In this document: piece by piece, positions 31,577 through 38,883 of the stretch
Numbering within the stretch: the stretch's first letter is position 1
Layout: every line of letters begins with the position of its first letter
DNA from: Allobacillus halotolerans
GTDB taxonomy: Bacteria > Bacillota > Bacilli > Bacillales > Alkalibacillaceae
Direction: 5' to 3' (one strand)
Length of the DNA: 64,000 bases
Assembly: GCF_028743495.1 (NCBI RefSeq)
Contig: NZ_CP117968.1
Program-made: the position numbers and the translations under genes
Notes under the pieces: generated by a model
The model's input: only the letters and a program-made list of their open reading frames with translations
What the model was told of the DNA's origin: nothing
The model's database searches: none

Positions 31577-31816
31577 TTAACTTCGTTTAAAAAATTCTTC
31601 GGCTGCTTTAAGGTATTTTTCCTCATCAGGCATCATGTCAAAATCTTCAACAATTGCACTCACAGGGCATACAGAAAGACATGCACCGCAATTGATACAG
31701 ATTTCAGGATCGATATAATATTGATCTTGTCCTTTTTCAATGCAGTCGACAGGACAGACCTCTACACATTCACCTGCCATTTCATCTTGGCAAGGGGCAG
31801 TAATTACAAAAGCCAT
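31577..31816 (-). CDS. Ferredoxin, 4Fe-4S type
   Basis: A 79-aa ferredoxin-like electron carrier. Two cysteine clusters are visible: CVEVCPVDC (preceded by Cys 9) and CINCGACLSVCP. The second gives a full C-x2-C-x2-C-x3-C-P set. The acidic C-terminal helix (DEEKYLKAAEEFFKRS) is typical of Bacillus-type ferredoxins. GGAGGAA precedes the ATG. The gene lies upstream of a membrane protein on the same strand. Confidence 0.9.
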   Translation of the reverse strand: MAFVITAPCQDEMAGECVEVCPVDCIEKGQDQYYIDPEICINCGACLSVCPVSAIVEDFDMMPDEEKYLKAAEEFFKRS

Positions 31817-31975
31817 TATCTATTCCTCCAATGTTGACTTACTCTATCATGTTCATTACTCATTATAATGAAGATTCTTCAAATAAAAAAGCTTTCCGTT
31901 CCAAATGAATGACGATTAATCTTATGAGGGAAGGGAACTGAGTAAATGAAGTGCTACGAAAGAGGAGGAATTTGA

Positions 31976-32530
31976 ATGAATATCTATACAGTCGGTCATT
32001 CTGTTCATAGCCAAGATTATTTTTTGAAAATGCTTTCCTATGCGGATATTGATTTTGTCGCAGACGTCCGAGCCTTCCCGGGTAGTCGGAAGTTTCCTCA
32101 TTTTAAAAAAGAGCGGATGGAACAGTGGCTACCAGAATCAACAATCGCTTATCAACACTTTCCTCTTCTTGGTGGAAGACGAACAAAATCAATATCATTT
32201 CAGGAAGAATTGAATGATGGGTGGAACAATCGATCTTTTCATAACTACGCGGATTATACATTAACCGAAGATTTTTTAGAGGGAGTAAATGAACTTCAAC
32301 GTACAGCGAAAAACCATAACCTTGTTTATTTCTGTTCAGAAAGGCACCCTTCACGTTGTCATCGTTTATTAATCAGTAACTGGCTACAAGCCAATGGATG
32401 GAAGGTGTATCACATCATCGATAATTCCAAAAACGAAGTAGAACTTGTTGAACATGAATTAGGCCGATGGGGTGCGATGCCAATCATTGAAGAGGATGGA
32501 TCTGTTGTTTATCCAGAACTGAACGCATGA
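31976..32530 (+). CDS. DUF488 family protein
   Basis: A 184-aa cytoplasmic protein of the DUF488 family, recognised from MNIYTVGHSVHSQDYFLKML, ADVRAFPGSRKFPHFKKERM and the Cys-containing CSERHPSRCHR near residue 120. The family resembles the HhH/rhodanese-like fold and has been linked to nucleic-acid or thiol chemistry without a settled activity. Divergent from the ferredoxin gene; AGGAGGAA lies 7 nt upstream of the ATG. It is followed by a strong terminator shared with the CBS gene. Confidence 0.85.
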   Translation: MNIYTVGHSVHSQDYFLKMLSYADIDFVADVRAFPGSRKFPHFKKERMEQWLPESTIAYQHFPLLGGRRTKSISFQEELNDGWNNRSFHNYADYTLTEDFLEGVNELQRTAKNHNLVYFCSERHPSRCHRLLISNWLQANGWKVYHIIDNSKNEVELVEHELGRWGAMPIIEEDGSVVYPELNA

Positions 32531-32531
32531 A

Positions 32532-32562
32532 AATGCCCACCTTTGAAATGGAGGTGGGCATT
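32532..32562. terminator. Bidirectional terminator
   Basis: AATGCCCACCT ... AGGTGGGCATT between converging DUF488 and CBS genes. Confidence 0.8.
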
Positions 32563-32573
32563 ATAGCTATTAT

Positions 32574-32993
32574 TTATTTTTCTTCTTTAATTGCGCTTTG
32601 CGCTTCATCGACAATATCTTTCGTTTGAGGGTTTCTGGCTAAGTCACCTATTGAGACAACACCTTTTAACTCATCATTTTCGACGACGAATAGGCGTTTC
32701 ACTTGATGACTTTCCATTTGCTCAACTCCTTCGCGAACATCCGTGTCAGGAGCTGCACTAATGACTTTGCTTGTCATGATTTCATTAACTTCCGTGTTCT
32801 CTGGATTCTTTCCTTCTGCCAATCCGCGAATCACGATATCACGATCGGTAACAACGCCTTTTAGCTTATTACCTTCCAACACTGGGAGGTCTCCAATGTC
32901 ATGATTTTTCATCTCTTTCGCTGTATCCGTAAGATTGTCTGTTGAATCTGCTGCAATGACGGTTTCTGTCATAACTTCTTTAACCATAGGCAT
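32574..32993 (-). CDS. CBS-domain protein
   Basis: A 139-aa protein made of two CBS motifs: KEVMTETVIAADSTDNLTDTAKEM... with GDLPVLEGNKLKGVVTDRDIV, and NEIMTSKVISAAPDTDVREGVEQM... with KRLFVVENDELKGVVSIGDLA. The pair should form a Bateman module binding adenosyl ligands. There is no catalytic partner domain. Related Bacillus proteins (YhcV-like) are general-stress genes; a sigma-B promoter was not identified here. AAGGAGG precedes the ATG. Confidence 0.9.
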   Translation of the reverse strand: MPMVKEVMTETVIAADSTDNLTDTAKEMKNHDIGDLPVLEGNKLKGVVTDRDIVIRGLAEGKNPENTEVNEIMTSKVISAAPDTDVREGVEQMESHQVKRLFVVENDELKGVVSIGDLARNPQTKDIVDEAQSAIKEEK

Positions 32994-33223
32994 GTTGATA
33001 ACCTCCTTTAGATGAAATTCTTATGCCTCATTGGGTCTTGTTTGACCCACAGTAATACTATTTCCGGAAAGCGATATCTTAAAACTAGGTAATTTGTACA
33101 CCAATACGGAACACTATGCAAAGTATTCATAAACTCTTCAAAGATTTTATTAAATGAATAATGAATACTATGTTAAATTGAATAAAGAAACAGCAATTTT
33201 GATGACAAATGGAGGAAAAACAA

Positions 33224-33664
33224 ATGAAAATAAAACGTTTAATAATTTTGGCATTATTCGTTCTTGTGTTAGCAGCTTGTTCAAATGGTGATCAGGAGGA
33301 GACAACAGATTCCTCAAATGATGCGAATGAGTCAGAAGAGTTAACCGCATTGGAAGTGGAAGTTGATATCCCTGAACAAGTCGAAGTAGGGGAAACGGTA
33401 GAACTGAAAGCCTTGGTTACTTATGGAGAAGAAGACGTCACTGATGCGGAAGAGATGAACTTTGAGTATTGGAAAAAGGGCGATCAGGACAATAGTGAAA
33501 CCGTTGAAACGACGAACAATGGAGACGGCAGCTATACCGTGGAAGTCACGTTTGAAGAAGAAGGCGTATATGAGATGTTTGCTCATACGACTGCGAAAGG
33601 TCAGCATAATATGCCACAAGCATCAATCACTGTCGGAGATGTCGAAGAATCCGACGAGAAATAA
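33224..33664 (+). CDS. YtkA/FixH-like domain lipoprotein
   Basis: A 146-aa lipoprotein (MKIKRLIILALFVLVLAACSN, lipobox Cys near residue 20) with an acidic linker. A YtkA-like immunoglobulin-type domain follows: LEVEVDIPEQVEVGETVELKALVTYGEEDVTDAEEMNFEYWKKG, then TTNNGDGSYTVEVTFEEEGVYEMFAHTTAKGQHNMP. The conserved His and Met near the end (GQHNMP) could bind copper, as proposed for some family members. ATG 33224 is set by GGAGG. It lies upstream of the redox/nitrosative cluster and may belong to it functionally. Confidence 0.8.
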   Translation: MKIKRLIILALFVLVLAACSNGDQEETTDSSNDANESEELTALEVEVDIPEQVEVGETVELKALVTYGEEDVTDAEEMNFEYWKKGDQDNSETVETTNNGDGSYTVEVTFEEEGVYEMFAHTTAKGQHNMPQASITVGDVEESDEK

Positions 33665-33678
33665 TTGTAAATACAACA

Positions 33679-33715
33679 AGGGCAATCTTCAGAAATGATG
33701 AAGATTGCCTTTTTC
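33679..33715. terminator. Bidirectional terminator
   Basis: AAGGCAATCTTC ... GAAGATTGCCTTTTT between converging genes. Confidence 0.85.
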
Positions 33716-33755
33716 TATCCTAATTTATTTATTAAATACTTACTCTCCAATTAGA

Positions 33756-34400
33756 TTAACAATACTTCTTCAAAAACATCTCGTCCAATTTTAAAAAGGT
33801 AAGCTTGAAAGTTGTACAAACGCCTTCTGGCTCACCGAGTGCTTCTGTCGTTTTTCGGAGAGATGTAATCAATTCTTCAATATTTTTGTAATCTTGCTCG
33901 AGGTTGATCAGTAATTGTTTTAATTGGACATCTTTCTCATTGGAATCTGGTTGCTCTTTCATTGGAAGAAGCACATTTTCTTTTCGTTGCATCACATGGC
34001 TGAGTTGCTCCTTAAGCATCTGATACAAACTATGAATACTTACAAGTTCAGGAAATCTTCCTCCATGCACTCGGTAAATCTTTGTTACGTAACCATCAAC
34101 TTCATCAAGGTCTTTTTTAAATTCTTGATGGCGTTCGAGGATATACGAGGTTATTTGATTGACGGAATCCATATCCAATTGGTTGACAGTCTCTTCGTTT
34201 GGTTGATTTTTGATATATAATTCGTTTAATTGATGCAATATTTCATGTTTATCTAATCCTAAATCTTCTGAGATCTCACCTATTGGTCGATTATTCTTAC
34301 AACAAAATCCTATATTGTTTCCTTTAAGAATGGAACTTGATTTTGGAAAATCAAGAACAATATTTCCAGTTTTCGATTCAAGCGTAAATATTCCTTCCAT
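33756..34400 (-). CDS. RIC/ScdA-like iron-sulfur repair protein, apparently truncated and ligand-poor
   Basis: A 214-aa relative of the di-iron RIC proteins (ScdA, YtfE) that repair Fe-S clusters after nitric oxide damage. The N-terminal ScdA_N domain has DFPKSSSILKGNNIGFCCKNNRPIGE. The hemerythrin-like part keeps His in ERHQEFKK, His in RVHGGRFPEL and His plus Glu in LSHVMQRKENVLLP. The fourth-helix His appears as Tyr (EQDYKNIEE). The protein stops after CTTFKLTFLKLDEMF, before the expected HxH...ENNxLFP end, so several iron ligands are missing. It could be a decayed or re-purposed RIC protein. Divergent from a Crp/Fnr gene. Confidence 0.75.
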   Translation of the reverse strand: MEGIFTLESKTGNIVLDFPKSSSILKGNNIGFCCKNNRPIGEISEDLGLDKHEILHQLNELYIKNQPNEETVNQLDMDSVNQITSYILERHQEFKKDLDEVDGYVTKIYRVHGGRFPELVSIHSLYQMLKEQLSHVMQRKENVLLPMKEQPDSNEKDVQLKQLLINLEQDYKNIEELITSLRKTTEALGEPEGVCTTFKLTFLKLDEMFLKKYC

Positions 34401-34463
34401 TTGTCATCCTCCTTATATTTTAACGATATACTATGTAGTTTAAATGGTCGTTTCAGTATTGGC

Positions 34464-34479
34464 TGTGCGATAGGTCACA
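34464..34479. promoter_or_regulatory. Candidate Crp/Fnr-family operator
   Basis: TGTGCGATAGGTCACA matches the TGTGA-N6-TCACA pattern with one mismatch. It lies between the divergent RIC-like and Crp-like genes. Confidence 0.55.
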
Positions 34480-34573
34480 AAACGAAATGAAAAAGTCATA
34501 TTCGTTCAATGAAAAGTAAAACAATCTTCTATATAATGAAAGTAGATGATTGTGAAAGAGAGGATGTTTTTTA

Positions 34574-35257
34574 ATGGTATATTCTCCTGAGTTTTTTAGG
34601 CAATTTCCTATTTTTTCAGATTTGACAAGTAATGAGTTAGCTGGAGTGGCGGAGATTTCCAATCAGCGGAGTTTTCCTAAGGGAACGAATATTTTTATAG
34701 AAGGTGAAGAACGAAAGGCTGTTTACTTTATCTTGTCAGGATTGGTAAAGGTATACAAAGTCAGTGAAGAAGGGCAAGAACAAATTATTTCCTTCTTGCA
34801 TTCAAATGAAATGTTTCCACATGTTGGCTTTTTTGATGAAACACCAAATCCTGCAACAGCAGTAACAATCACCGAAGTGACCTTGCTTTCCATCCCAATA
34901 AAAGAATTTGATGCCTTAATGTTTCGTAAACCTGAAATTTCCATTAAGGTGATGAAAGTTATGGGTAAAAAATTGTTAGAGTTACAGAACCGAATTCAGT
35001 CGATTACTTCTCAAAGTGTATTTTCACGTATCGTTAGTACATTATTGCGATTTTCAAAAGAACTAGGAGAGCAACAGGAAGATGGAACGATTCGTATCCG
35101 CATGCCAATGACCAATACCGATTTCGCTAGTTTGATTGGTGTAACAAGAGAGTCAGTCAATCGTTCTTTAAATCGGTTAAAAAAAGAAGGCATTATCGAT
35201 CATAGCCGTAAGGAAATTCATATACTGGATGAAGACAAACTAATCGATTATACATAA
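34574..35257 (+). CDS. Crp/Fnr-family transcriptional regulator
   Basis: A 227-aa regulator. The N-terminal cyclic-nucleotide-binding-like domain (FRQFPIFSDLTSNELAGVAEI, GEERKAVYFILSGLVKVYKVSEEG) is followed by a long dimer helix (KVMKVMGKKLLELQNRI) and a winged helix: TNTDFASLIGVTRESVNRSLNRLKKEGII. There is no N-terminal cysteine cluster, so it is not a classical Fnr; the cAMP-contact residues are also not conserved. It is most like ArcR or other redox/NO-responsive Bacilli members. Its operator candidates lie here and upstream of the CuA gene. Confidence 0.9.
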   Translation: MVYSPEFFRQFPIFSDLTSNELAGVAEISNQRSFPKGTNIFIEGEERKAVYFILSGLVKVYKVSEEGQEQIISFLHSNEMFPHVGFFDETPNPATAVTITEVTLLSIPIKEFDALMFRKPEISIKVMKVMGKKLLELQNRIQSITSQSVFSRIVSTLLRFSKELGEQQEDGTIRIRMPMTNTDFASLIGVTRESVNRSLNRLKKEGIIDHSRKEIHILDEDKLIDYT

Positions 35258-35399
35258 TTTTTCCCTTGCTTTAAGCGAAGTAGATAAAGGCATCCAATCG
35301 AATGAGTATATTTCACTTAAAACAAAAGAAACCCCAATCATCAGTTGTTCAACAATTTAACTAACCTAGACACAATATTGTCAAAAAGCATTGCGAAAA

Positions 35400-35415
35400 C
35401 GTGATTTGGAACACA
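35400..35415. promoter_or_regulatory. Second candidate Crp/Fnr-family operator
   Basis: CGTGATTTGGAACACA matches TGTGA-N6-TCACA with two mismatches, about 70 bp upstream of the CuA lipoprotein start. Confidence 0.4.
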
Positions 35416-35485
35416 ATTTGAATTCCTTTGGGATTTATACTGTAGTTAGTAAGACAGATAGAAAAACCAAAGGAGGAGTTTATTT

Positions 35486-35866
35486 ATGAAAGGTTTCAAG
35501 GGGATTTCATTTTTAATTTTAATGGGGTTAATTCTCGTGTTGGCTGCATGTGGTGGAGGAGACGATGAGTCATCAGCATCCGAGGATCAATCTTCTTCTT
35601 CTGATACAAGTGAGAAAGTTGTTTTAGAAGCATCCAACTGGGATTTTGATCAAGAAGAATATCAAGCAAAAGCTGGAGACGTCACAATTGAATTGGTCAA
35701 TGCGGAAGGAATGCATGGAATCACAATTGATGAACTGGATGGCTTTGAATTAGAAGGCGAAGGAAGTAAAACGGTTGAACTAGAAGCAGGAGAATATACG
35801 GTTCGTTGTAGTATCCCATGTGGTCAAGGCCATGCAGATATGGTAACGACCATCCAAGTTTCTTAA
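35486..35866 (+). CDS. Single-domain cupredoxin lipoprotein with a CuA-type site
   Basis: A 126-aa lipoprotein (signal peptide with lipobox LAACGG, Cys near residue 22). The rest is one cupredoxin domain resembling the soluble domain of cytochrome c oxidase subunit II: a ligand His in GMHGI, and CSIPCGQGHADM giving C-x3-C-x3-H-x2-M, the CuA ligand set. The membrane helices and the rest of subunit II are absent, and no oxidase genes are near. It could shuttle electrons or copper at the outer membrane face. AAAGGAGG precedes the ATG; the hemerythrin gene follows by 25 bp. Confidence 0.85.
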   Translation: MKGFKGISFLILMGLILVLAACGGGDDESSASEDQSSSSDTSEKVVLEASNWDFDQEEYQAKAGDVTIELVNAEGMHGITIDELDGFELEGEGSKTVELEAGEYTVRCSIPCGQGHADMVTTIQVS

Positions 35867-35891
35867 ATCATGCACCATAGGAGGGTAAGGG

Positions 35892-36350
35892 ATGAAGCGG
35901 CATGAAGCACTGACACCACTATCCCACCATCATCATCATGCGCTAGTTGTTGCTTTGGATTTCAAAAGAGCTGGCACAGAAAAAAGTTCCAAAAGCTATA
36001 AAACATTGATTGAGGAAATGAACGAATTTTGGAAGGAAGATGGGGAGCCTCATTTTCAAGATGAAGAAATGATTCTGTTTCCAATCTATTTGATTTATGC
36101 TGAGGAGCCAGATGAAGCGTTGGTTAAAAAAGCTCTCTATCAACACACGAAGATCAGAGGCTTGGTGAAAGAATTACGAAGTCTTCCTATAAAAAACTAT
36201 GACAAACTGAATGAATTGGGACACCTATTGGATGAACATATTCGTTTAGAAGAAAGAGAATTATTTCCATTGATTGAAAAAGCAGTACCAGATGAATCTT
36301 TATACGAAGCCAAAGGGGGATATCATAAAGATTCGGTGAGCGGACGATAA
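35892..36350 (+). CDS. Hemerythrin HHE-domain protein
   Basis: A 152-aa cytoplasmic four-helix protein. Likely iron ligands are the His residues of LSHHHHHALVVAL, the H-x3-E pair in PHFQDEEMILFP, His in YQHTKIRGL and HIRLEERELFP. This is a complete hemerythrin-like set, unlike the RIC-like neighbour. Such proteins bind oxygen, NO or iron. AGGAGGG precedes the ATG. It forms a likely two-gene operon with the CuA lipoprotein. Confidence 0.88.
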   Translation: MKRHEALTPLSHHHHHALVVALDFKRAGTEKSSKSYKTLIEEMNEFWKEDGEPHFQDEEMILFPIYLIYAEEPDEALVKKALYQHTKIRGLVKELRSLPIKNYDKLNELGHLLDEHIRLEERELFPLIEKAVPDESLYEAKGGYHKDSVSGR

Positions 36351-36396
36351 CCTATCCTTACAGTGAAAATAAAGATAGGGCATAATTCTAAAAATG

Positions 36397-36426
36397 AAAA
36401 AGCACTGACTTCGGTCAGTGCTTTTT
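36397..36426. terminator. Terminator with TTCG tetraloop
   Basis: AAAAAGCACTGAC, TTCG, GTCAGTGCTTTTT; works in both directions. Confidence 0.92.
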
Positions 36427-36464
36427 ATGTGTGCTAAATCAGTCGGTTTTAACTAGTTTTGTAA

Positions 36465-36594
36465 GCGCTAATCAAAGATAGCGCTCGAAAAAGATGAGCT
36501 ATATCCTTGAATAGAAGCGTCCTAATCAAAGATAGCGAGCCAAAAAGGGATGCTATCCCCAATTAGAAGTGTCTTCATCAAGGATAGCGTTTAT
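36465..36594. repeat. 52-bp tandem repeat, 2.5 units
   Basis: Units begin at 36465 (GCGCTAATC), 36517 (GCGTCCTAATC) and 36569 (partial, GTGTCTTCATC). Each full unit is 52 bp, contains CAAAGATAGCG and ends TAGAA. It shares its framework (GCGCT at the start, CGAAAAA in the middle, TAGAA at the end) with the array at 47121-47403. Confidence 0.8.
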
Positions 36595-36620
36595 ATAGAT
36601 ACCTATTCGAAAAAAAATAA

Positions 36621-37409
36621 TTATAATGAAGTGCGATTTTCTAAAAAGTCATCATTGGTTACATCCGTAACAAACATATGCCCTGGAGAATGTGTGATCA
36701 TAAAAGGCACCTTACCTTTTACCGCAGCCATTTGAGGTGTCACTCCACAAGCCCAAAAGACAGGTTCTTCATCATCTTCTATTTTGACCGCATCGCCGAA
36801 ATCAGGTCGGTCAATTGCTTCGATTCCAATTTGATCTGGTTCACCGATATGAACTGGTGCACCGTGCATGTTTGGATAGTTTGCCGTAATTTGGCGAGCT
36901 TTTTCAATTAAGGTTTTTTTGATTGGTCGCATCGAAACGACGAGAGGTCCGTGGAACACACCCGCCGACGTTGTAGGGATCGTTGTCGTATACATGGCAA
37001 CATTTTTACCTTCTGTAATATGTCTTAAAGAAATTCCAGCATCAAGTAATGTTTTTTCAAATGTAAAACTGCAGCCAATTAAAAATGTGACCAAATCATT
37101 GTTCCAAATAGATTCAATGGAACTGAGTTCTCGGTCGACTTTCCCGTCATGATAAACTCGGTATTTCGGCACATCGGTCCGAATATCTGAGCCATTCGCA
37201 AGGTTTGATTCCACCTCACCTGGTTCCAACACGTCGATGATCGGGCATGATTTTGGATTCCGATAAGCAAATAGAAAAAAGTCAAATGCATATTCTTTGG
37301 GTAAAATAACAACATTCGCTTGTACAAAATCTTCACAATGTCCGGAAGTTGTATGATTAAATTCACCATTTCGGATTTTTTCTCTTAATATTTTAGGGTA
37401 ATCTCTCAT
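36621..37409 (-). CDS. DUF1445 / YcsI-type putative hydro-lyase
   Basis: A 262-aa cytoplasmic protein of the UPF0317/YcsI family (also called D-glutamate cyclase-like putative hydro-lyases). Recognisable segments are GEFNHTTSGHCEDFVQANVVILPKEYAFDFFLF, FLIGCSFTFEKTLLDAG, and VFWACGVTPQMAA near the C-terminus with SPGHMFVTD. The length is normal. GGGAGCG lies 9 nt before the ATG. In other Bacilli it accompanies the LamB/YcsF 5-oxoprolinase genes; none is near here. Confidence 0.88.
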   Translation of the reverse strand: MRDYPKILREKIRNGEFNHTTSGHCEDFVQANVVILPKEYAFDFFLFAYRNPKSCPIIDVLEPGEVESNLANGSDIRTDVPKYRVYHDGKVDRELSSIESIWNNDLVTFLIGCSFTFEKTLLDAGISLRHITEGKNVAMYTTTIPTTSAGVFHGPLVVSMRPIKKTLIEKARQITANYPNMHGAPVHIGEPDQIGIEAIDRPDFGDAVKIEDDEEPVFWACGVTPQMAAVKGKVPFMITHSPGHMFVTDVTNDDFLENRTSL

Positions 37410-37476
37410 GATACAAACGCTCCCATTTAAATGATAATGTTAGCGTATCTTTTGAGATATAGAAAGTCAATAACGG

Positions 37477-38154
37477 TTAGTTGTCATACGTTTGAATGTT
37501 GAAACCGTTATTTGGATGCCATTCAGCAAAGTAAATATCTTTCACCTCAATATTTTGATCCCTCAATTGCTCAAGCAACCAATCTTTCGTTTTACCAGCA
37601 GCTTCCAGGTCTCGCTTACTGATATCTCCTTCTTCTATAAATAAATAACTCGGGTGATTTTGTTCGAAATCATCTAATAGTTCATCTTTATCCGCCTGGT
37701 CATATCTGGCTTTCTTAATCACACTGACTAAACCACTTGTTTCTAAAATGGCGTGTTGAACTTGTTCAATGGAAAAAATTCCTTGCATTCGTAAAAGTGT
37801 TCGAAGTTGTTCCGTCTCTAACTTTGCTTTCTCCACATTCTTAATATTTAACTTTCCATCTTTAATGAGTGTGATGGCACGACCTTTAACAATCGGCCGT
37901 AATTTATCATATTTAACGAGTAAAGTTTCAATTGCCCAAATTAAAAAAGCCCATAGTGCAAGTGCAAAAATAATGTGATAAAATTTAGCTTGGTCTTCGT
38001 AAATGGATTCTTCGATTATTCCACCTAATATTAGTGCGTATACGAAGTCTAGAGGTGTCACTTGGGAAAGCTCTTTTCTACCAAGCAATCGTGTTATAAT
38101 GACGACACCGATTAAGCCGATAATTAATGAAACAGCGATCGTTTGAAACATCAT
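37477..38154 (-). CDS. DUF421 (YetF-family) membrane protein
   Basis: A 225-aa protein with three N-terminal membrane helices (TIAVSLIIGLIGVVIITRLLG; PLDFVYALILGGIIEES; IIFALALWAFLIWAIETLL) and a cytoplasmic domain containing the family core VKGRAITLIKDGKLNIKNVEKAKLETEQLRTLLRMQGIFSIEQVQHAILETSG. YetF-type proteins have been linked to spores and germination. ATG 38154 follows AAGGAGG by 10 nt; a longer frame upstream is not needed. Confidence 0.85.
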   Translation of the reverse strand: MMFQTIAVSLIIGLIGVVIITRLLGRKELSQVTPLDFVYALILGGIIEESIYEDQAKFYHIIFALALWAFLIWAIETLLVKYDKLRPIVKGRAITLIKDGKLNIKNVEKAKLETEQLRTLLRMQGIFSIEQVQHAILETSGLVSVIKKARYDQADKDELLDDFEQNHPSYLFIEEGDISKRDLEAAGKTKDWLLEQLRDQNIEVKDIYFAEWHPNNGFNIQTYDN

Positions 38155-38297
38155 TGACGGATATCCTCCTTTTTTGATTAGTCGCATAAACAGTACCCCT
38201 GTTAGTGAGTAAGCAAACTTTTTAAGGGCAATGTCCAAGCTGTTTCATTTAATTTTCATTTACTGTCAAAGAGATGTACTTTAGAAAGGAGCTAACC

Positions 38298-38789
38298 ATG
38301 AGGGTCATTGTAATCGGTGATACTCACATGCCTAAGAAAGCGGAAACACTACCAATACCCCTGTTATCTGAATTGGAGAGAGCTGACTTGATTATCCATA
38401 CAGGAGATTGGTCTTCACTTGAAGTCTATGAGGAATTGAGTCGGTTCGCTGAGGTAAAAGGCGTTAGAGGGAATATTGATCAAGTTGAAATAGTAGAGAG
38501 CTTTCCAGAAAAGTTACTCCTGAATATAAAAGGATTTCATATCGGTGTTTTTCATGGAGACGGTACAAAGGGCACGACGGAGAAAAGAGCTTTGGAAGCA
38601 TTTGAGAGTGAGCAAGTAGATGTCGTTTTATTCGGTCATTCGCACATTCCGTATCTTCGTTATCATCAAAAGACATTATTGATTAATCCAGGTTCACCAA
38701 CGGACAAACGAAGAGTTCCAGTAAATTCTTTTGTTGTTTTAACGATTAAAGAGACGATTGACCCATCATTTAAATTCTTTCATTCTTAA
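38298..38789 (+). CDS. YfcE/MJ0936-family metallophosphoesterase
   Basis: A 163-aa phosphodiesterase with the five metal motifs: GDTH (residue 7), TGDW, GNID, FHGDG and FGHSHIPY. NPGSPTDKRR is typical of the YfcE/YsnB subgroup. It is cytoplasmic and hydrolyses cyclic or phosphodiester bonds in vitro; the native substrate is unknown. ATG 38298 follows AAAGGAG. It is divergent from the DUF421 gene and stands alone. Confidence 0.92.
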   Translation: MRVIVIGDTHMPKKAETLPIPLLSELERADLIIHTGDWSSLEVYEELSRFAEVKGVRGNIDQVEIVESFPEKLLLNIKGFHIGVFHGDGTKGTTEKRALEAFESEQVDVVLFGHSHIPYLRYHQKTLLINPGSPTDKRRVPVNSFVVLTIKETIDPSFKFFHS

Positions 38790-38883
38790 TCAAATAATGG
38801 AAACAGTTTTTACTTTTCACTTCCAAATGTCTGTATTACAATCAAACACAAGGTCTGAATGAAAAAATGAGAGGAGTAGACCA

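Noticed and set aside
33721..33760. Simple frameshift explaining the short RIC-like protein.
   Set aside because: The alternative frames downstream of the stop end within a few codons and do not contain the missing HxH...E segment.
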